From the NCBI RefSeq assembly GCF_025698545.1, contig NC_068565.1:7192001-7256000 (forward strand): a DNA stretch of 64,000 nucleotides, read 5' to 3'. Of the stretch, positions 49,232-61,230 are shown piece after piece. Made by a program: the position numbers and the translations under genes. How positions within the stretch are numbered: position 1 is the stretch's first letter; every line of letters starts with the position of its first letter. The notes beneath the pieces were generated by a model. It saw only the letters and a list, made by a program, of their open reading frames with translations, did not search any database and was not told the origin of the DNA. The stretch comes from Gossypium raimondii. Taxonomy: Eukaryota > Streptophyta > Magnoliopsida > Malvales > Malvaceae.

Positions 49232-52200
49232 GGGTAAACTATCAAAATAGTCTATTTTGTTCACCTCATATTATATTTTAGTCATTTATGTTTGAAATGT
49301 TACATTTTAGTCATTTACGTTAACGTGTTATAACATTTTAGTCACTGAGCCATTAATTGTCGTTAACGGTGTAACGGTAAGCTGACATGGCACGTTAAAT
49401 CATCATTTCAAATAAAAATTTTAGGTTAAATTATACAATTGGTCCCCATATTTTTTTTCGTTTTGGGCAATTTAATTTTTTTCTTTTATGTTCTTTTAAC
49501 TTTCTTTCTTTCTTTTTTCCATTATCTTCTGTTTCTCCCTTTGTTTGCCTCCCTTTTCCTTCTCTTTTAAATTAAATTTTCTATGTTTTCCATTTGTTAA
49601 AACTAGTCTCTATACTTTTATTTTTTTGAACAATTTTTTTCTTTATTTTCCTTTTATTCTTCCCCTTTAGTTTTAACAAATGGAAAACATAGAAAAACTT
49701 GTAACACCCCTAACCTGTATCTATTGCCAGAATAGGATTATAGAGTATTACCGGAGTTTACAAATTAATTTACAGACATTTCATTTCATCAAGCATTCAT
49801 ATTTAAAATCAATCAAAATCAAAACATTAATGAGCTAACGTTGGCCAATTTAACTTATACATGCCATTCAATGCATTATTCCCCTAACATGCATAAACTC
49901 AACATTCAAGTTAGTTCAATAATTTCCATGTATCAATAATATATATACCAAGATTGATGAGCTCAGCAATACCATGATTTCCATTTCCTTGTTATTTTTC
50001 CATATTTATCCCATTGAATTTCTCGGAATTTCGATGGATTTTCAGGGGTGTACAAATCCGGGTCCGTCAATCCATATTCATGTGCGCACATTTCCATTTC
50101 AGAGAGTACACTCCAACGAACCTCATCCTTACAACGGAATTACCAGTCCAGGCTAAATCCCCTATAATATAAACTCATAGAGTATTGTCGAGATTACCAG
50201 TCCAGGCTAAATTCAGATCCTAATTCGGATTACCCGTTAGGGCTAAATCCATTTTCCACATATTCTTCGAGAGGGCTATATCAGAATAGGATCACCTGTC
50301 CGGGCTAGAGCCTTTTTACCGTCAATTCCTTTTCAAAGATCCATCGAATTTTACTTCCATTCAACCGGGATTTCTTCCCCTTTTTATCAAATATATCAAT
50401 GTTTCATCAATTTTCATACAATTAACATTCAAATCATATTCATATCAATAACAAACATTTCAAGCATTTAAGAATATAATTCAAGTTATACGAACTTACC
50501 AGGCTAAATTGCAAAAATACCAGAATTCAGGGACATTTTGATAATTTTCTATTTTCCTCGAATTTCCACTCAATCTTGATCTAAATTAATATTTCATTCA
50601 ATTTATTAATTTAAATAATAAAACAATTCATTTCATGCAATTTGGTCACTTTTTGACATTTTTACAAATTTACCCATAAAATATTGCTTTCATTAAATTT
50701 AGTCCCTGAACCTAAAACATGCAAATTAGCCATTTTTAATGAAAACTCATGCTAGTTGAATAATCATATATTTTCCTCCTCCTCCTCTGCATTCCACATC
50801 CTTAATGTATATAACATGCTTATATGTAACATTATCTATAATTTCACTATTTATTTATTTGTTCATTCAAAGCTGTCCACTTGAGTCATAGTCACAAAAT
50901 TATTTATATCTTGAGCTATGTAACTCCGAATTGAGATCCGTTCATTTTCTCTGAAACTAGACTCACATTTCTTCTTACTATAAAATTTTCAGAATTTTTT
51001 GTTTAACCAATAAGTACAGTTTATTCTTTAAAGTTTCCCCTATTTCACTGTTTGACAGTTCCAATCCCTCTTCACTAAAAATTAATTATCTCTTTGTACA
51101 GAATTCGGATGATGTCCCCGTTTGTTTCTCTTGAAAATATACTCATTAATTATTTTAAAAATATAAATTATAAGCCATAATTATTTTTGTACAATTTTTA
51201 ATGATTTTTCCAATTCAGAACAGGGGAACCCGAATTCATTCTAACCTTGTCTCACAAAATTTATAATATCTCATGATTTACAATTCCATTACTTACACTG
51301 TTTCTTCTATGAGAAACTAGACTCAATAAGATTTAATTCCATATTTTATTTATACTCTAATTCGATTTCCATAATTTATGGTGATTTTTCAAATTTAACC
51401 TACTGCTGCTATCCAAAACTGTTTTAGTGCAAAATGTTGATTACTAAATTTATAACACCCTTATTCCCTTTCTCTATAATATTTCCCATCATTTTCTCTT
51501 ATTTTCATTCACTAATATATAAAAACATAAGAATTTATATAAGAAAACTCTACTATAACATCATTTCCATACTTTTTCAATAATATCACACTTAAAAATA
51601 TGTTGAAATCTTGATGTTCTTACCTTGTCCTATTGGTTTCAACCTTTAACTTGATTTTCTCTCTCCTCCAGCTTCTATTACTTGAATCTAACTTGATATT
51701 CTAGCTCCCCATAGTCTTCTTGTTATCTTTCTCTCTTGATGGCTATGAAAATTCTTTTGATTTCTAGGTGAAAATGGTAAATTTTTGGTGCAAGGACCAA
51801 ATTGTAAAGAAAGCAAAACTTTCTTTCTTCTCTTCCCTTCTAACGTGACATGCATGGGAAAGATGATGATTTCTCTTCATCTTTCCTCCCTTTTATATTA
51901 ATCATTTAATAATAAAATAATACCAAAAATCTTAATAAAATATTAACTAAATAACATTTATCTAATTAATTAATTAAAAATATCACCAACATCATCATTA
52001 CCTTCTAGAATTCTCTCTCTCTAATTGACCATTTTTCCCTTTATAATCTTTTAAAATTTCATCATTGAGTCATCACTTAATTTGGTAAAATTGCAATTTA
52101 GTCTCTCAAAATTCTTCACATTTTCAATTTGGTCCTAATCCATCCATTTTCCTTAGTTTCTAAATTATTCCACCATTAAAATATTTACACTATTGGTCCT

Positions 52201-52757
52201 TCAACTTTTGCATTTACACTTTAACCCTCAAATTTTGAGAACAAAACTTTTCTCACTTTTGTAATTTAATCTTTTCTTGAATTAATATGTCATAATATAC
52301 TTCCCAATGTTGACTTAACTCAAAATTACCATTTTATCACTTTATATCCTTATTTTACTATATCAGAATATTATCTTACTTTCTTATTGTAGTAATTTTG
52401 AGTATTACAAAACTACATTAAAAAGATGGAGAATGGAGGAAAAGCAGAGGAAGAAGCGAAAAGAATGAAAAATAAAGAAAGAAAAGTAAAGTTAAAAGAA
52501 CATAAAAGAAAAAAAATTAAATGACTTAAAACGAAAAAATATGGTACAAATTGTATAATTTAACCTAAAATTTTGGTTTGAAATGATGATTTAACGTACC
52601 ATGTTAGTTTATCGTTACACTGTTAACAATAATTAACGACTCGGTGACTAAAATGTTACAACATGTTAACGTAAATGACTAAGACGTAACATTTTAAATA
52701 TAAATAACTAAAATGTAACCTTAAAAAAAACAAAATTAAACTTTGATAGTTTACTTT
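49232..52757. mobile_element. Hairpin MITE (GGGTAAACTA family) split by a solo LTR
   Basis: The arms 49232-49699 and 52410-52757 are inverted copies: GGGTAAACTATCAAAATAG on the left against CTTTGATAGTTTACTT on the right, with 'GTGTAACGGTAAGC' and 'TTTATCGTTACACTG' further in. TAAATTTA flanks both sides (49224-49231 and 52758-52765). A solo LTR at 49700-52409 sits near the hairpin centre. Without it the MITE is about 810 bp. It shares its termini with 40157-40607. Confidence 0.8.
49700..52409 (+). mobile_element. Solo LTR, diverged TGTAACACCCC family member
   Basis: 2710 bp beginning TGTAACACCCCTAACC and ending GAGTATTACA, with perfect 5-bp duplications AAACT (49695-49699 and 52410-52414). 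Internal blocks such as 'TTGACAGTTCCAATCCCTC' and 'AATAAGTACAGTTTATTC' are diverged versions of the LTRs at 8529 and 53953. There is no coding. Confidence 0.85.
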
Positions 52758-52765
52758 TAAATTTA

Positions 52766-53811
52766 ATAAAATCAACGTGCATCAGATTGATGTTGGTTTG
52801 AACTCCCAGGGTAGGGCGTTGCACTCACATTATTTATTTCCTTCTACTTTTTCATTTTAAGGCGGGAAGGATTATATGAATAATTATTAGTTGAAGACTC
52901 TTTTAACTAAAATCAAGTCCACTCAATCCCATCATCCTAATACCTACTTCTTTTCTTTTCTTTTCTTTTATCACTTTTCAATAAATTAATAGAATTTTAT
53001 TATTATTAAAATATAATATAATATAATATTCAAATTATAAAATGGGTTAATTTTTATTTTGTTGGTATTTTTTACTTAATTGATATTTAAATTTATATTC
53101 CGTCAAATTATTATGACATGAAGGATATTGTATATGTGTTGAAATTCTATTGGATCTCAATTCTTTTATTTAATATCATTCGAGTTTAGATAAAAATGCA
53201 TAACGAAAATAATCTTTAGATATGAATATGAGATAAAAAGAAATTAAATAGCAATGTAAAAAATAAATATAATTTGAAAGTTAAATGGTGAATAAAATCA
53301 AAAGTTTATGAAAATTTTAGGACCCAAAGAGAATCCCATAGCTTGTGATATAATTTAGTGTCACAGGACTAGATCTTTAGTCTCGTAATCCATACGATTT
53401 GAAATGATTTTTTCGCTTCAAATATGTCTAAGTCAGCTTAACTCCCACAAAGTGATTATTCTCTCAGAATTACTCCAAGACACCAATTTATTTAGTGGAA
53501 ACAACTCAAGCCAAGAGAATGCTCAAAAGAACAAAATAGCTTAAAAAAACAATGTGTGATAAGTGTAGCCTAATTTCACATAATTGTCTCACTGGACCAC
53601 CAAAACTTCAAGTAGACAAACTTCATCACTTATTCTTCGAATCGGACTAGCTTTTATGGAACAAATGATCCCATCTAATCAATAAATCTCCATGAAATGC
53701 ATTTTGTGCAATAGTCATGAAATTTACAACTTAGCCCGTGATACTAGCATAGTGATAAGTAGGAAAGAATATAATTTAGCTTTATAAAAGCATTTATATT
53801 TCCAACTAATT
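52766..53811. other. Intergenic, no gene
   Basis: AT-rich sequence with a 'TTGAACTCCCAGGGTAGGG' phrase near 52797 that may be a piece of a SINE or similar repeat. No ORF of interest. Confidence 0.4.
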
Positions 53812-53820
53812 AATTCTATT

Positions 53821-56800
53821 TAGACCTATTCATGGGTCAGGCCACCCGGTCCGGCCCAAAGGCCGCCCAAAATGTGGGAAGGTTTGGGCAAAAATATAGG
53901 CCCGAAAAATAGGCCTGGACAAAAAAATAAGGCTTGTTTAAAAAACGAGCTGTGTGATAGCCCGAAATAGGGCCTAATCAGAATAGTGGTTTCGTAACCA
54001 CAAATCCGAAGTAAAATAGTTTTATTTTATAAATTTTTATTAGTTACTGATTGATTGAAATATTGTGTGAAAATATGGATAGAAAATTTTAATGATTTAG
54101 TGCCTAATTGAATTTTTAGGACTAAATCGAGAAAAATGCAAAGTGTGTCTAATTAGTGATTAAATGAGTTAATTGAATTATTGCATGAAATTGGAAGTGT
54201 TTATGTGGCAATTAGACCATAAATTAGTGTTATGGACACAAAAGGGTAATTCTAGAAAAATATCTAAGTAAGGGGTCAAGGGCATTATTGTCAAAAGTGA
54301 ATAAAAGACAAAATAAAGTGAAAATAAGTGTCCATCTTCTTCAAAATCAGACGTTTGCTGCCAAAAAAAATTCATGTCACCATAGCTAGGGTTCTTGATC
54401 TTCCTAAGCTCAATTGTAAGTGATTTCTTGCCCCGTTTTTAATTATTTTCGTATTTTTATGCTTATTGAAGCTTGAATTTCATGTTTCTACCATTTAATT
54501 TAAATGAAATTAAAGTTTAAAAATTGACTCATTCATGATATAATTGTAAATTGATTAGTGATGTTAGATAATGAATGTTTGAAGTGTTAATTACAAGTTT
54601 TACTAGATGAATTTTCATGAAAATGTTGAAAAAGGGCTAAATTGTGAAAGATGGTAAAGTGTGCATAAAGTTGTGATTTTGTGAAATTGAGGGCTGTTAT
54701 GAGCATGAAATATGATTTAGTGAAGTTTGAAATTTAAAAATTTAGTGAATTTTATTTTTACGAGCTTTGGGACAAAAGTGGAATTTTTGAAAAGTTATGG
54801 GGAAAAATGTAAATTTGCCAAAATGTTGTGTATGAATTGTATTTGAATGAAATGTTGATAAAATGTATTAAATTGTGTTAATATAGATCAAGAAAGAAGA
54901 AATAGTGGAAGTGATCGGGGAAAAGAGAAAGTTATCGACTAAATTACAAAAATAGTCGTTTTGCATCCGAGGTAAGTTACGTGTAAATAATAGTTATATT
55001 TTTATAAATTGTGAATTATATTTGATATGTGAATTAATATTGAATGTGGAAGGAAAATTGTTCATGAATTATTCAAGTGATAAAGTGTTGAAAATAAAGT
55101 ATTAAGTGTAAATTCCCGGTTGAACTTAGGAATAGAAATGGATACAAGTGACATGTCACTAGAGATCGATGTTACAGATGTTACAGTGAGTCCCGGTGCT
55201 GGGTGATCTAGCATGTGTTGCGGACACTGACGGCTTGTGTGAGCAGGCCGTGGACATTTCAGTGTTATTGATCGGTGGTAGCTTGCTACGTTTGATGGTA
55301 ACCGGCTACATTTCGGTGGTAACCGGCTACATTTCGGTGGTAACCGGCTACATATCAGTGTTGCACTTATGTGCTAAATCTCTACGTATCTGTGTATATT
55401 CCGAGTGTTCAACGGGATTAATAATGAGTTAAAGTGAGTATGAAATGAAGTGTGTATGTAGGTACATTTGAAAAGAATGAGCATAAGTGATAAAGGTTAA
55501 GTGTGAAAATGTATATGCAAGTGAATTGGTAAGATTGTGCATGTGTAAGTGATTGAAATTTGCTAGGAAATGTTTTGATTAGTTATATGTTAAAAGTGTT
55601 AATTATTAAATGAGTAATTATTGTTTACATGTAACTTACTAAGCTATTAGTAGCTTACACCTTTCTTCTTTTCTTTTGTTTTATAGTGATTTGAACTTGG
55701 TCGAATTGGGGATCGTCGGAGCTCGTATCACACTATCATAATCATCTCGGTATTATGTGCTTTTCAGAATGTTTAAAACTATGGCATGTATAGAGTCTTA
55801 ATCATTTTGAGTATGTTCATATGATATGGCTAAGATTAGCTATTGAAATGGTCAGTAAAGATTAAGTTTTGGTGTTATGTATGTTTAAATGGTAACTAAT
55901 TCAAAGAAGCAGTTTCTTTGACAGCAGCAGTGACGTGAATGTGAAAAATCACCATAAATAGTAGAAATGGAATTAGAGAGTGAATGATATATAGAATTAA
56001 ATATTATCAAATCTATTTTTACATGAAAGAAACGGTGTAGGCAAAGGAATTTTATATTCTGAGATATTTGAACTTTAGTGTGACAGGGTCAGAATGGTTT
56101 TTAAAGTCCCCTGTTCTGACTTTGGAAAATCATTATAAATTGTACAGAAATAATTATGGGTCATAATTTATATGTATAGATTTCTTAGTGAGTCTATTTT
56201 CAAAAGAAACAAACGATAACCTTATATGAATTCTGTGCAATGAGATAATTTATTTTTAGTGCCAAGAGGTCAGACCTGTCGAGCTGTGAAACAGGGGATA
56301 CTTTAATGAATAAACTGTACTAATTGGCTAAGTCAAAAATTCTGAAAATTTTATAGTAAGTAGGAATATGAGTCTAGTTTCAGGGAAAATTTACGGATTT
56401 AAATTTTGAGTCTCGTAACTCGAGTTATAATTAAATTAGTGACAGTCATGCAGGTGGACAGTTTTGTTGTGAACAGTGAATTTAATTTTAAAAGTAAATT
56501 TTTATGCTCCGAATTGGTAAGTTAAATTGGATGACATCTCGTACTCGATTCCGATGACGGTCTCGGGTAAGGGGTGTTACAAGCTGGGTCTCGGGTAAGG
56601 CATTTTTGACCCGAGTCGGCCCGAATTCACTAAATGACAAAAAAGAGTTTTTAAATATTATATTCTTATTGTTTTCTTCCTATTTTTCTACTATTTTATT
56701 ATTTTGTTGTTATTGTTTGGATATTGTATAAAACTTATTTTATTGTTAATTTTGTTATTATTTTAAAGACATTTATTATTATTTTAGAGGCATTTGCTTG

Positions 56801-57092
56801 TTAAGTTACATCTATTTTAGTGTTATTTAAGTATACATATTTTTAAAAATTTATTTTTAATTTGTTGAAAAATATTTATTTTAATATTTTTAGTATTTTT
56901 GATATATTATATATATTTTAAAATAATATAAAAATTAATATGAACAGGTCAAACCCGAATTTTAACATTTTTATTCAGATTGGAGCTTAAACAAAATTTT
57001 TACCTTATTTTTTAAGTCGAATCAGGTCAGACCAACTCCTTACAAATAGACCTAAAATTTTAGTTGAACCCGAACGGACTATTCACACCTCT
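53821..57092. mobile_element. MITE with perfect 9-bp target duplication, split by a solo LTR
   Basis: It begins TAGACCTATTCATGGGTCAG and is flanked on both sides by AATTCTATT (53812-53820 and 57093-57101). The right end is more diverged (inverted: AGAGGTGTGAATAGTCC). It is the same family as 5489-8239, including the GGCCACCCGG block and the phrase 'AACGAGCTG' that marks the LTR insertion point. Without the LTR it is about 640 bp. It ends about 210 bp before the stress-protein start codon. Confidence 0.8.
53953..56581 (-). mobile_element. Solo LTR, TGTAACACCCC family, copy 2 (inverted)
   Basis: 2629 bp; on the minus strand it reads TGTAACACCCCTTACCCGAG at the start and GGGCTATCACA at the end. 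Perfect AGCTG duplications flank it (53948-53952 and 56582-56586). It is collinear along its whole length with copy 1 at 8529-11134, in the opposite orientation. Its 21-bp unit around GGTAACCGGCTAC is present three times near 55299-55355, against twice in copy 1. Confidence 0.9.
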
Positions 57093-57101
57093 AATTCTAT
57101 T

Positions 57102-57304
57102 TAAAAATGAGAGAAGAAAAGTTTAGAAATTGAAGGGAAAAGTCAAAGTAAACGTAGAAGTCCAAACTTTTAACTTGTAAATCATCACCATCATCATCAA
57201 ATCCCATTTCTTAAGCAACCTCTGGTACCCTTGTCAACTCAAACCCCTTTCAATTCATTCCCTTTTTTTATAAGGTAAACCCAGGACAAAGAAACCCCAA
57301 GAAA
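57102..57304. promoter_or_regulatory. Proximal promoter and leader of the stress-protein gene
   Basis: About 200 bp separate the MITE from the start codon. The stretch has 'CATCACCATCATCATCAAATC' with AC- and CT-rich leader character. TTTATAAG at 57268-57275 is only about 30 bp before the ATG, too near for a normal TATA box; no better core element was found. Confidence 0.3.
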
Positions 57305-57967
57305 ATGAATCCCTTAGATAACAGTGACCACCCTCAGCTTCCAACGATCAAGATCCACCACCCATCATCCCCTCACCATTCCACCTCCACCGCTACTCCC
57401 ACCGCCGGTGCACGCCGTAAAATCGGTGTAGCCGTTGACCTCTCCGATGAATCTGCCTTTGCCGTCCGTTGGGCCGTCCAAAACTACATCCGAGCCGATG
57501 ATGCTGTCGTCCTCCTCCACGTGTCTCCAACCTCCGTACTATTTGGAGCCGATTGGGGCCCTCTCCCCCACACCCCACAAAGCCCAGGAACGCCACATTC
57601 CCAGCAGAAACTGGAAGACGATTTCGATGCCTTCACGGCGTCAAAGGCGGCGGATTTGGCCAAACCCTTGAAGGAAGCTGGGATTCCTTTTAAGATCCAT
57701 ATAGTGAAAGATCATGATATGAGGGAAAGATTGTGTCTTGAGGTGGAGAGGTTAGGGTTGAGTGCTGTTATCATGGGGAGTAGAGGATTTGGAGCTGAGA
57801 AAAGAGGGAGTGATGGCAAGTTGGGAAGTGTCAGTGATTATTGTGTTCATCATTGTGTTTGTCCTGTTGTTGTTGTTAGGTATCCTGACGATAAAGATGT
57901 CGGCAATGCCCAGCCCGTCGTGACGGTTAAGGAGGCTGAGGTGGAGGAGGAAGGTGGCAAAGGTTAA
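57305..57967 (+). CDS. PHOS32/PHOS34-like universal stress protein
   Basis: A 220-codon ORF for a plant UspA-domain protein. The N-terminal 35 residues are His/Ser/Pro/Thr-rich and include 'HHPSSPHH' with a Ser-Pro site (S22-P23); in Arabidopsis PHOS32 this region is phosphorylated by MPK3 and MPK6. The Usp fold starts at 'RKIGVAVDLSDESAFAVRWA' (about 38-57), followed by 'DAVVLLHVSPTSVLFGADWG'. The nucleotide-binding segment 'VIMGSRGFGAEKRG' then 'GKLGSVSDYCVHHC' fits the ATP-binding G-x2-G...GS class. The C-terminus is acidic. As drawn it ends 'EEGGKG' at a TAA. An alternative uses donor 57963 and acceptor 59634 to end 'GGKDA' with a TAG at 59640-59642, which would put a 1.7-kb intron before the last codons. 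The family is cytosolic or nuclear and stress-linked; exact role unknown. Collinear with Arabidopsis AT4G27320. Confidence 0.9.
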   Translation: MNPLDNSDHPQLPTIKIHHPSSPHHSTSTATPTAGARRKIGVAVDLSDESAFAVRWAVQNYIRADDAVVLLHVSPTSVLFGADWGPLPHTPQSPGTPHSQQKLEDDFDAFTASKAADLAKPLKEAGIPFKIHIVKDHDMRERLCLEVERLGLSAVIMGSRGFGAEKRGSDGKLGSVSDYCVHHCVCPVVVVRYPDDKDVGNAQPVVTVKEAEVEEEGGKG

Positions 57968-60169
57968 TCCTTTTTTGGGTTTCTCTTTTTTGGTCGGAAG
58001 TTTGGAATCTTTGTATTTATTTCAATGCTTAATTTGGATGGGTCACAATCTATTGCTGATGTGTTTTTATAGTATGACACTATGAACTGATTAATAGGAT
58101 ATAGTAGCAAAGTCTTATCAAATGATCCATACTGCCAGTCCTACATAGCTGGTTTGTTTTAGTTTTGAATAACTGAAATTTGGCTTCCTGGCTGTGTCTA
58201 GATGTTTAATTCATATGATTGTAGCATTTTCTTCTCGATCCATATAGCTAATCCAGCTTGTTAGAAATGTATTAGTTTGAAGCTGTCCATGTAGCTTATA
58301 TATTGTTGAGCGGATAGGATTATATATCCCTTTGAATATTGTTTCAGATTGCGAGTTCATAGATAAGGATGTGGTTAATGGACAACAGAACTAATGATTT
58401 AATAAGAACATCAAATGGTACGAGGTGTTCATGGCAATAATCTGATAATATATGTTACCACTAACATGGAATATAAAGAGTAGGTGGGCATAATTCATAT
58501 ACAGTAAAGAAATGTGATAGCAATTGTTCCAGGGTAACTAAATATGTGTAAACACTTGATAGGAATAGTTTCTCTTACCTTGCTTTGAGCTTTGTTCCGG
58601 ATGGCATGTTGTTAAATTTTGGAAGCTAGTTGAAATGGGGACCAGTGTAGGCAGTGCAAATGATGTTTTGATAAGGAGGACAACATAGGGTAGTGTTGTG
58701 TGCTTGATGTTGGAACCTATAATAGAGGTTGCTGGTAGATTGATAGTAGACTAGAGACCATTGTCTAAATGTGATCAAGACACGTGGAGAGCAAATTCTA
58801 CTATCTCTTAACCTCATTAATACATAAACTGGCAAGTTATCCTGCTCTTAGAGGTTTGAATGAATGACATTTTTATCATGGGAAATGGTCAAATTATATT
58901 AGAAAGATATTTCTGAGCAGTTGCTTGCCCTCATAAGATGAAGCAAGTTGATGCATGCACTTCTAGTGCTTGAGGATTGTATGATTTGATTGGAGCTTAA
59001 AAGGAAGCTTTTTTTATGGCAATTAGGAAACATAGTTACTTGGAAAAATATAGGGAGATAAATCGAGTTGGTGTACTTTGTAACATGGACTTTTTTGTTA
59101 AAGCATGCTTCCCCCTCGATATCCAGGGACTTTTAAGTGTTTGCCAGAACATACTTTTGTTTTAATACATGTTGCTTTACAACATATTTTTTTGGATGTT
59201 ACATCTATTTCAGTTGGAATGTAGTTGAAATGTTTGGATTAATATGATTTGGGAAGTAAATTGTGGCAGAAAAGTTAAACTTTTGATGCTAAAAGGATAT
59301 CCCTAGCTATTATATTCATATACATATCAATCGATACACATTTCTTCTCTCTGCCTTCATTTGTTTGGTTAGGCTATTGCTTGTGAAACACTGCAACCTA
59401 TGGAATAAGAAGACATGCAAAGAATAACATCTCTGCGCTCTGTATGGTTTCCTGGTGGAAACATGAGATTGCCTGTTGTAACATCCAATAGCATGTTTAA
59501 GTAGCAAAGCTTTGCCCGAGTTTCTTTCATGGACATTTTGCTTCACATATGAAATTTGTGTGAGCTGCTGAATTATTAACTTGCCCCAATTCTTTGAAAT
59601 TGACATTAGTGTTTGATGCTTTCTTTCATGGCAGATGCTTAGGGTAATTTCAGCTTAATCTTATCAGAGTACCAGGTTTGTGTCTTCACGCTTAAGTTTT
59701 ATTTGTCATTCTTTTACCCGTTTATCGTTTCTAACTTATTGTAGCAATGCTAGGAATTAGCCGGAACAAAGAGAAGTCGTGAAAATGTCCTAGTAGTTCA
59801 TGGTTAAAATGGAATTGAACCAAGGGTTTTTTTTTTCTCCTTTCATCTGCTCTTTATATAAACTCTTAACGATGATGATGTTGTATGGTTAATGAGGTTT
59901 CTTGATTACATTTTTATGTGACTCAACTCTTTAAGGATGTTGTGTTTTTACTGTAATTTGATATACTATGAGATAAACAGATATGGTCAACATTTGGTTT
60001 TAGTTTTTATGAGCTGTTTGTGTTTTGCTTTGAATGCCATAGAGCAGAGAAAATATGAATTATATTCCATGACCTTCCACTTAAAATTCAATGGTTTGGG
60101 TTTTTGCAATTGTTTTTGGTATGATATGAAAATGCAAATTATTATATTTTAGTAGCTTTTAATAACTAA
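57968..60169. other. 3' flank or last intron of the stress-protein gene, then intergenic
   Basis: No separate gene was recognised. The sequence is moderately AT-rich and lacks obvious transposon ends. A strong pyrimidine tract and acceptor (TTTCTTTCATGGCAG at 59620-59634) may be the end of a long terminal intron of the PHOS-like gene. Confidence 0.4.
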
Positions 60170-60311
60170 GGGTGAGTTTGGATAGGCGGTGGGTTTACCT
60201 GCGGTTAGTTTAAAAACAACGATGGCGACAAGATTATAAACTGTAGCGTGAGACAAAAAAAAGTAAGTTAAATGCATCGCATCGCACTCAATTGTCCATC
60301 CAAACCTATCC
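60170..60311. mobile_element. Small Tourist-like MITE, 142 bp
   Basis: It starts GGGTGAGTTTGGATAGGC and ends CCATCCAAACCTATCC, an imperfect inverted repeat, and TAA flanks both sides (60167-60169 and 60312-60314). A 3-bp TWA duplication fits PIF/Harbinger. Confidence 0.6.
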
Positions 60312-60314
60312 TAA

Positions 60315-61230
60315 TACAAGTATTTGCTCAAGTGGGCTTTGAGATAGAGTAAAGGTCAACTGTTGTTGGGTTTAATTAAATAAATTATGTAAAAAATAAG
60401 AAAAAAGGTGGTTTAATTATTGTTAAAAATGACTATTTAATTGGATTAAGAAAACGGAAGTATCATGCAAAATCATTTAAAAAAAAAGTTGATTTCTTTG
60501 CTATATCCTTAAATGGATAAAAGAAAAGGACATGTAATGATTGAAGTTAATCCACATAGACTAGTTGTGCAACTTGAGTCCCTATGTATATATTTTTTAA
60601 TCTTTAAATTATATCCACCGATGTTACAATTAGCCACAACCAACATGTTTTCTTTCATTATACAAATATATTTGTATTGTTTTTCATTCATACACAATTT
60701 AAAATACCAGTTGTTTACTCTTTTTCTTTTTTCTTTTGATAAAAGAAATTACAACATAATACATTTAAAAATATATAAAATTAGAGATCAAACCCAACCC
60801 TAAGTCTATCAATGTTTTTGTAAAATTTGTAATTAATTATTCAAAATACAAAAAGATTGCAACTATTGTTTAAGAAAAAAGTCATAAAATGCCATTTTGG
60901 ACCCATACATACTTCACCCAATCTTTTTTTTTGGTTGGGCATTTTGTTGACATCAATGGACCTTGCACCTTGCATTTGGACATCATGCAACCATACATTT
61001 ATAGATAAACAAACTATTGATTAAAAATTAAACTAACTAATGTTTATAAAATAATTATTATATTAAAATTCCATCAATTTCAACAATGAAGAAATAGGCA
61101 CCACAAACCAAAGAAGGAAAATAAATTATTCTGTCATAAAATTGAAACATTTTCCAAAAGAAAAAGGCGAAATTTTTTTTGTATTCTGCAAGTTAGGATA
61201 TATAATGAGAGAATTAGAGGGAAGTGAAAC
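60315..61230. other. Intergenic between convergent genes
   Basis: No gene was recognised. The last part is the 3' UTR of the minus-strand B-box gene. Confidence 0.45.

Noticed and set aside
54178-55432. ORFs on both strands at 54178-54375 and 55196-55432
   Set aside because: Inside solo LTR copy 2; the second is generated by the 21-bp repeats.
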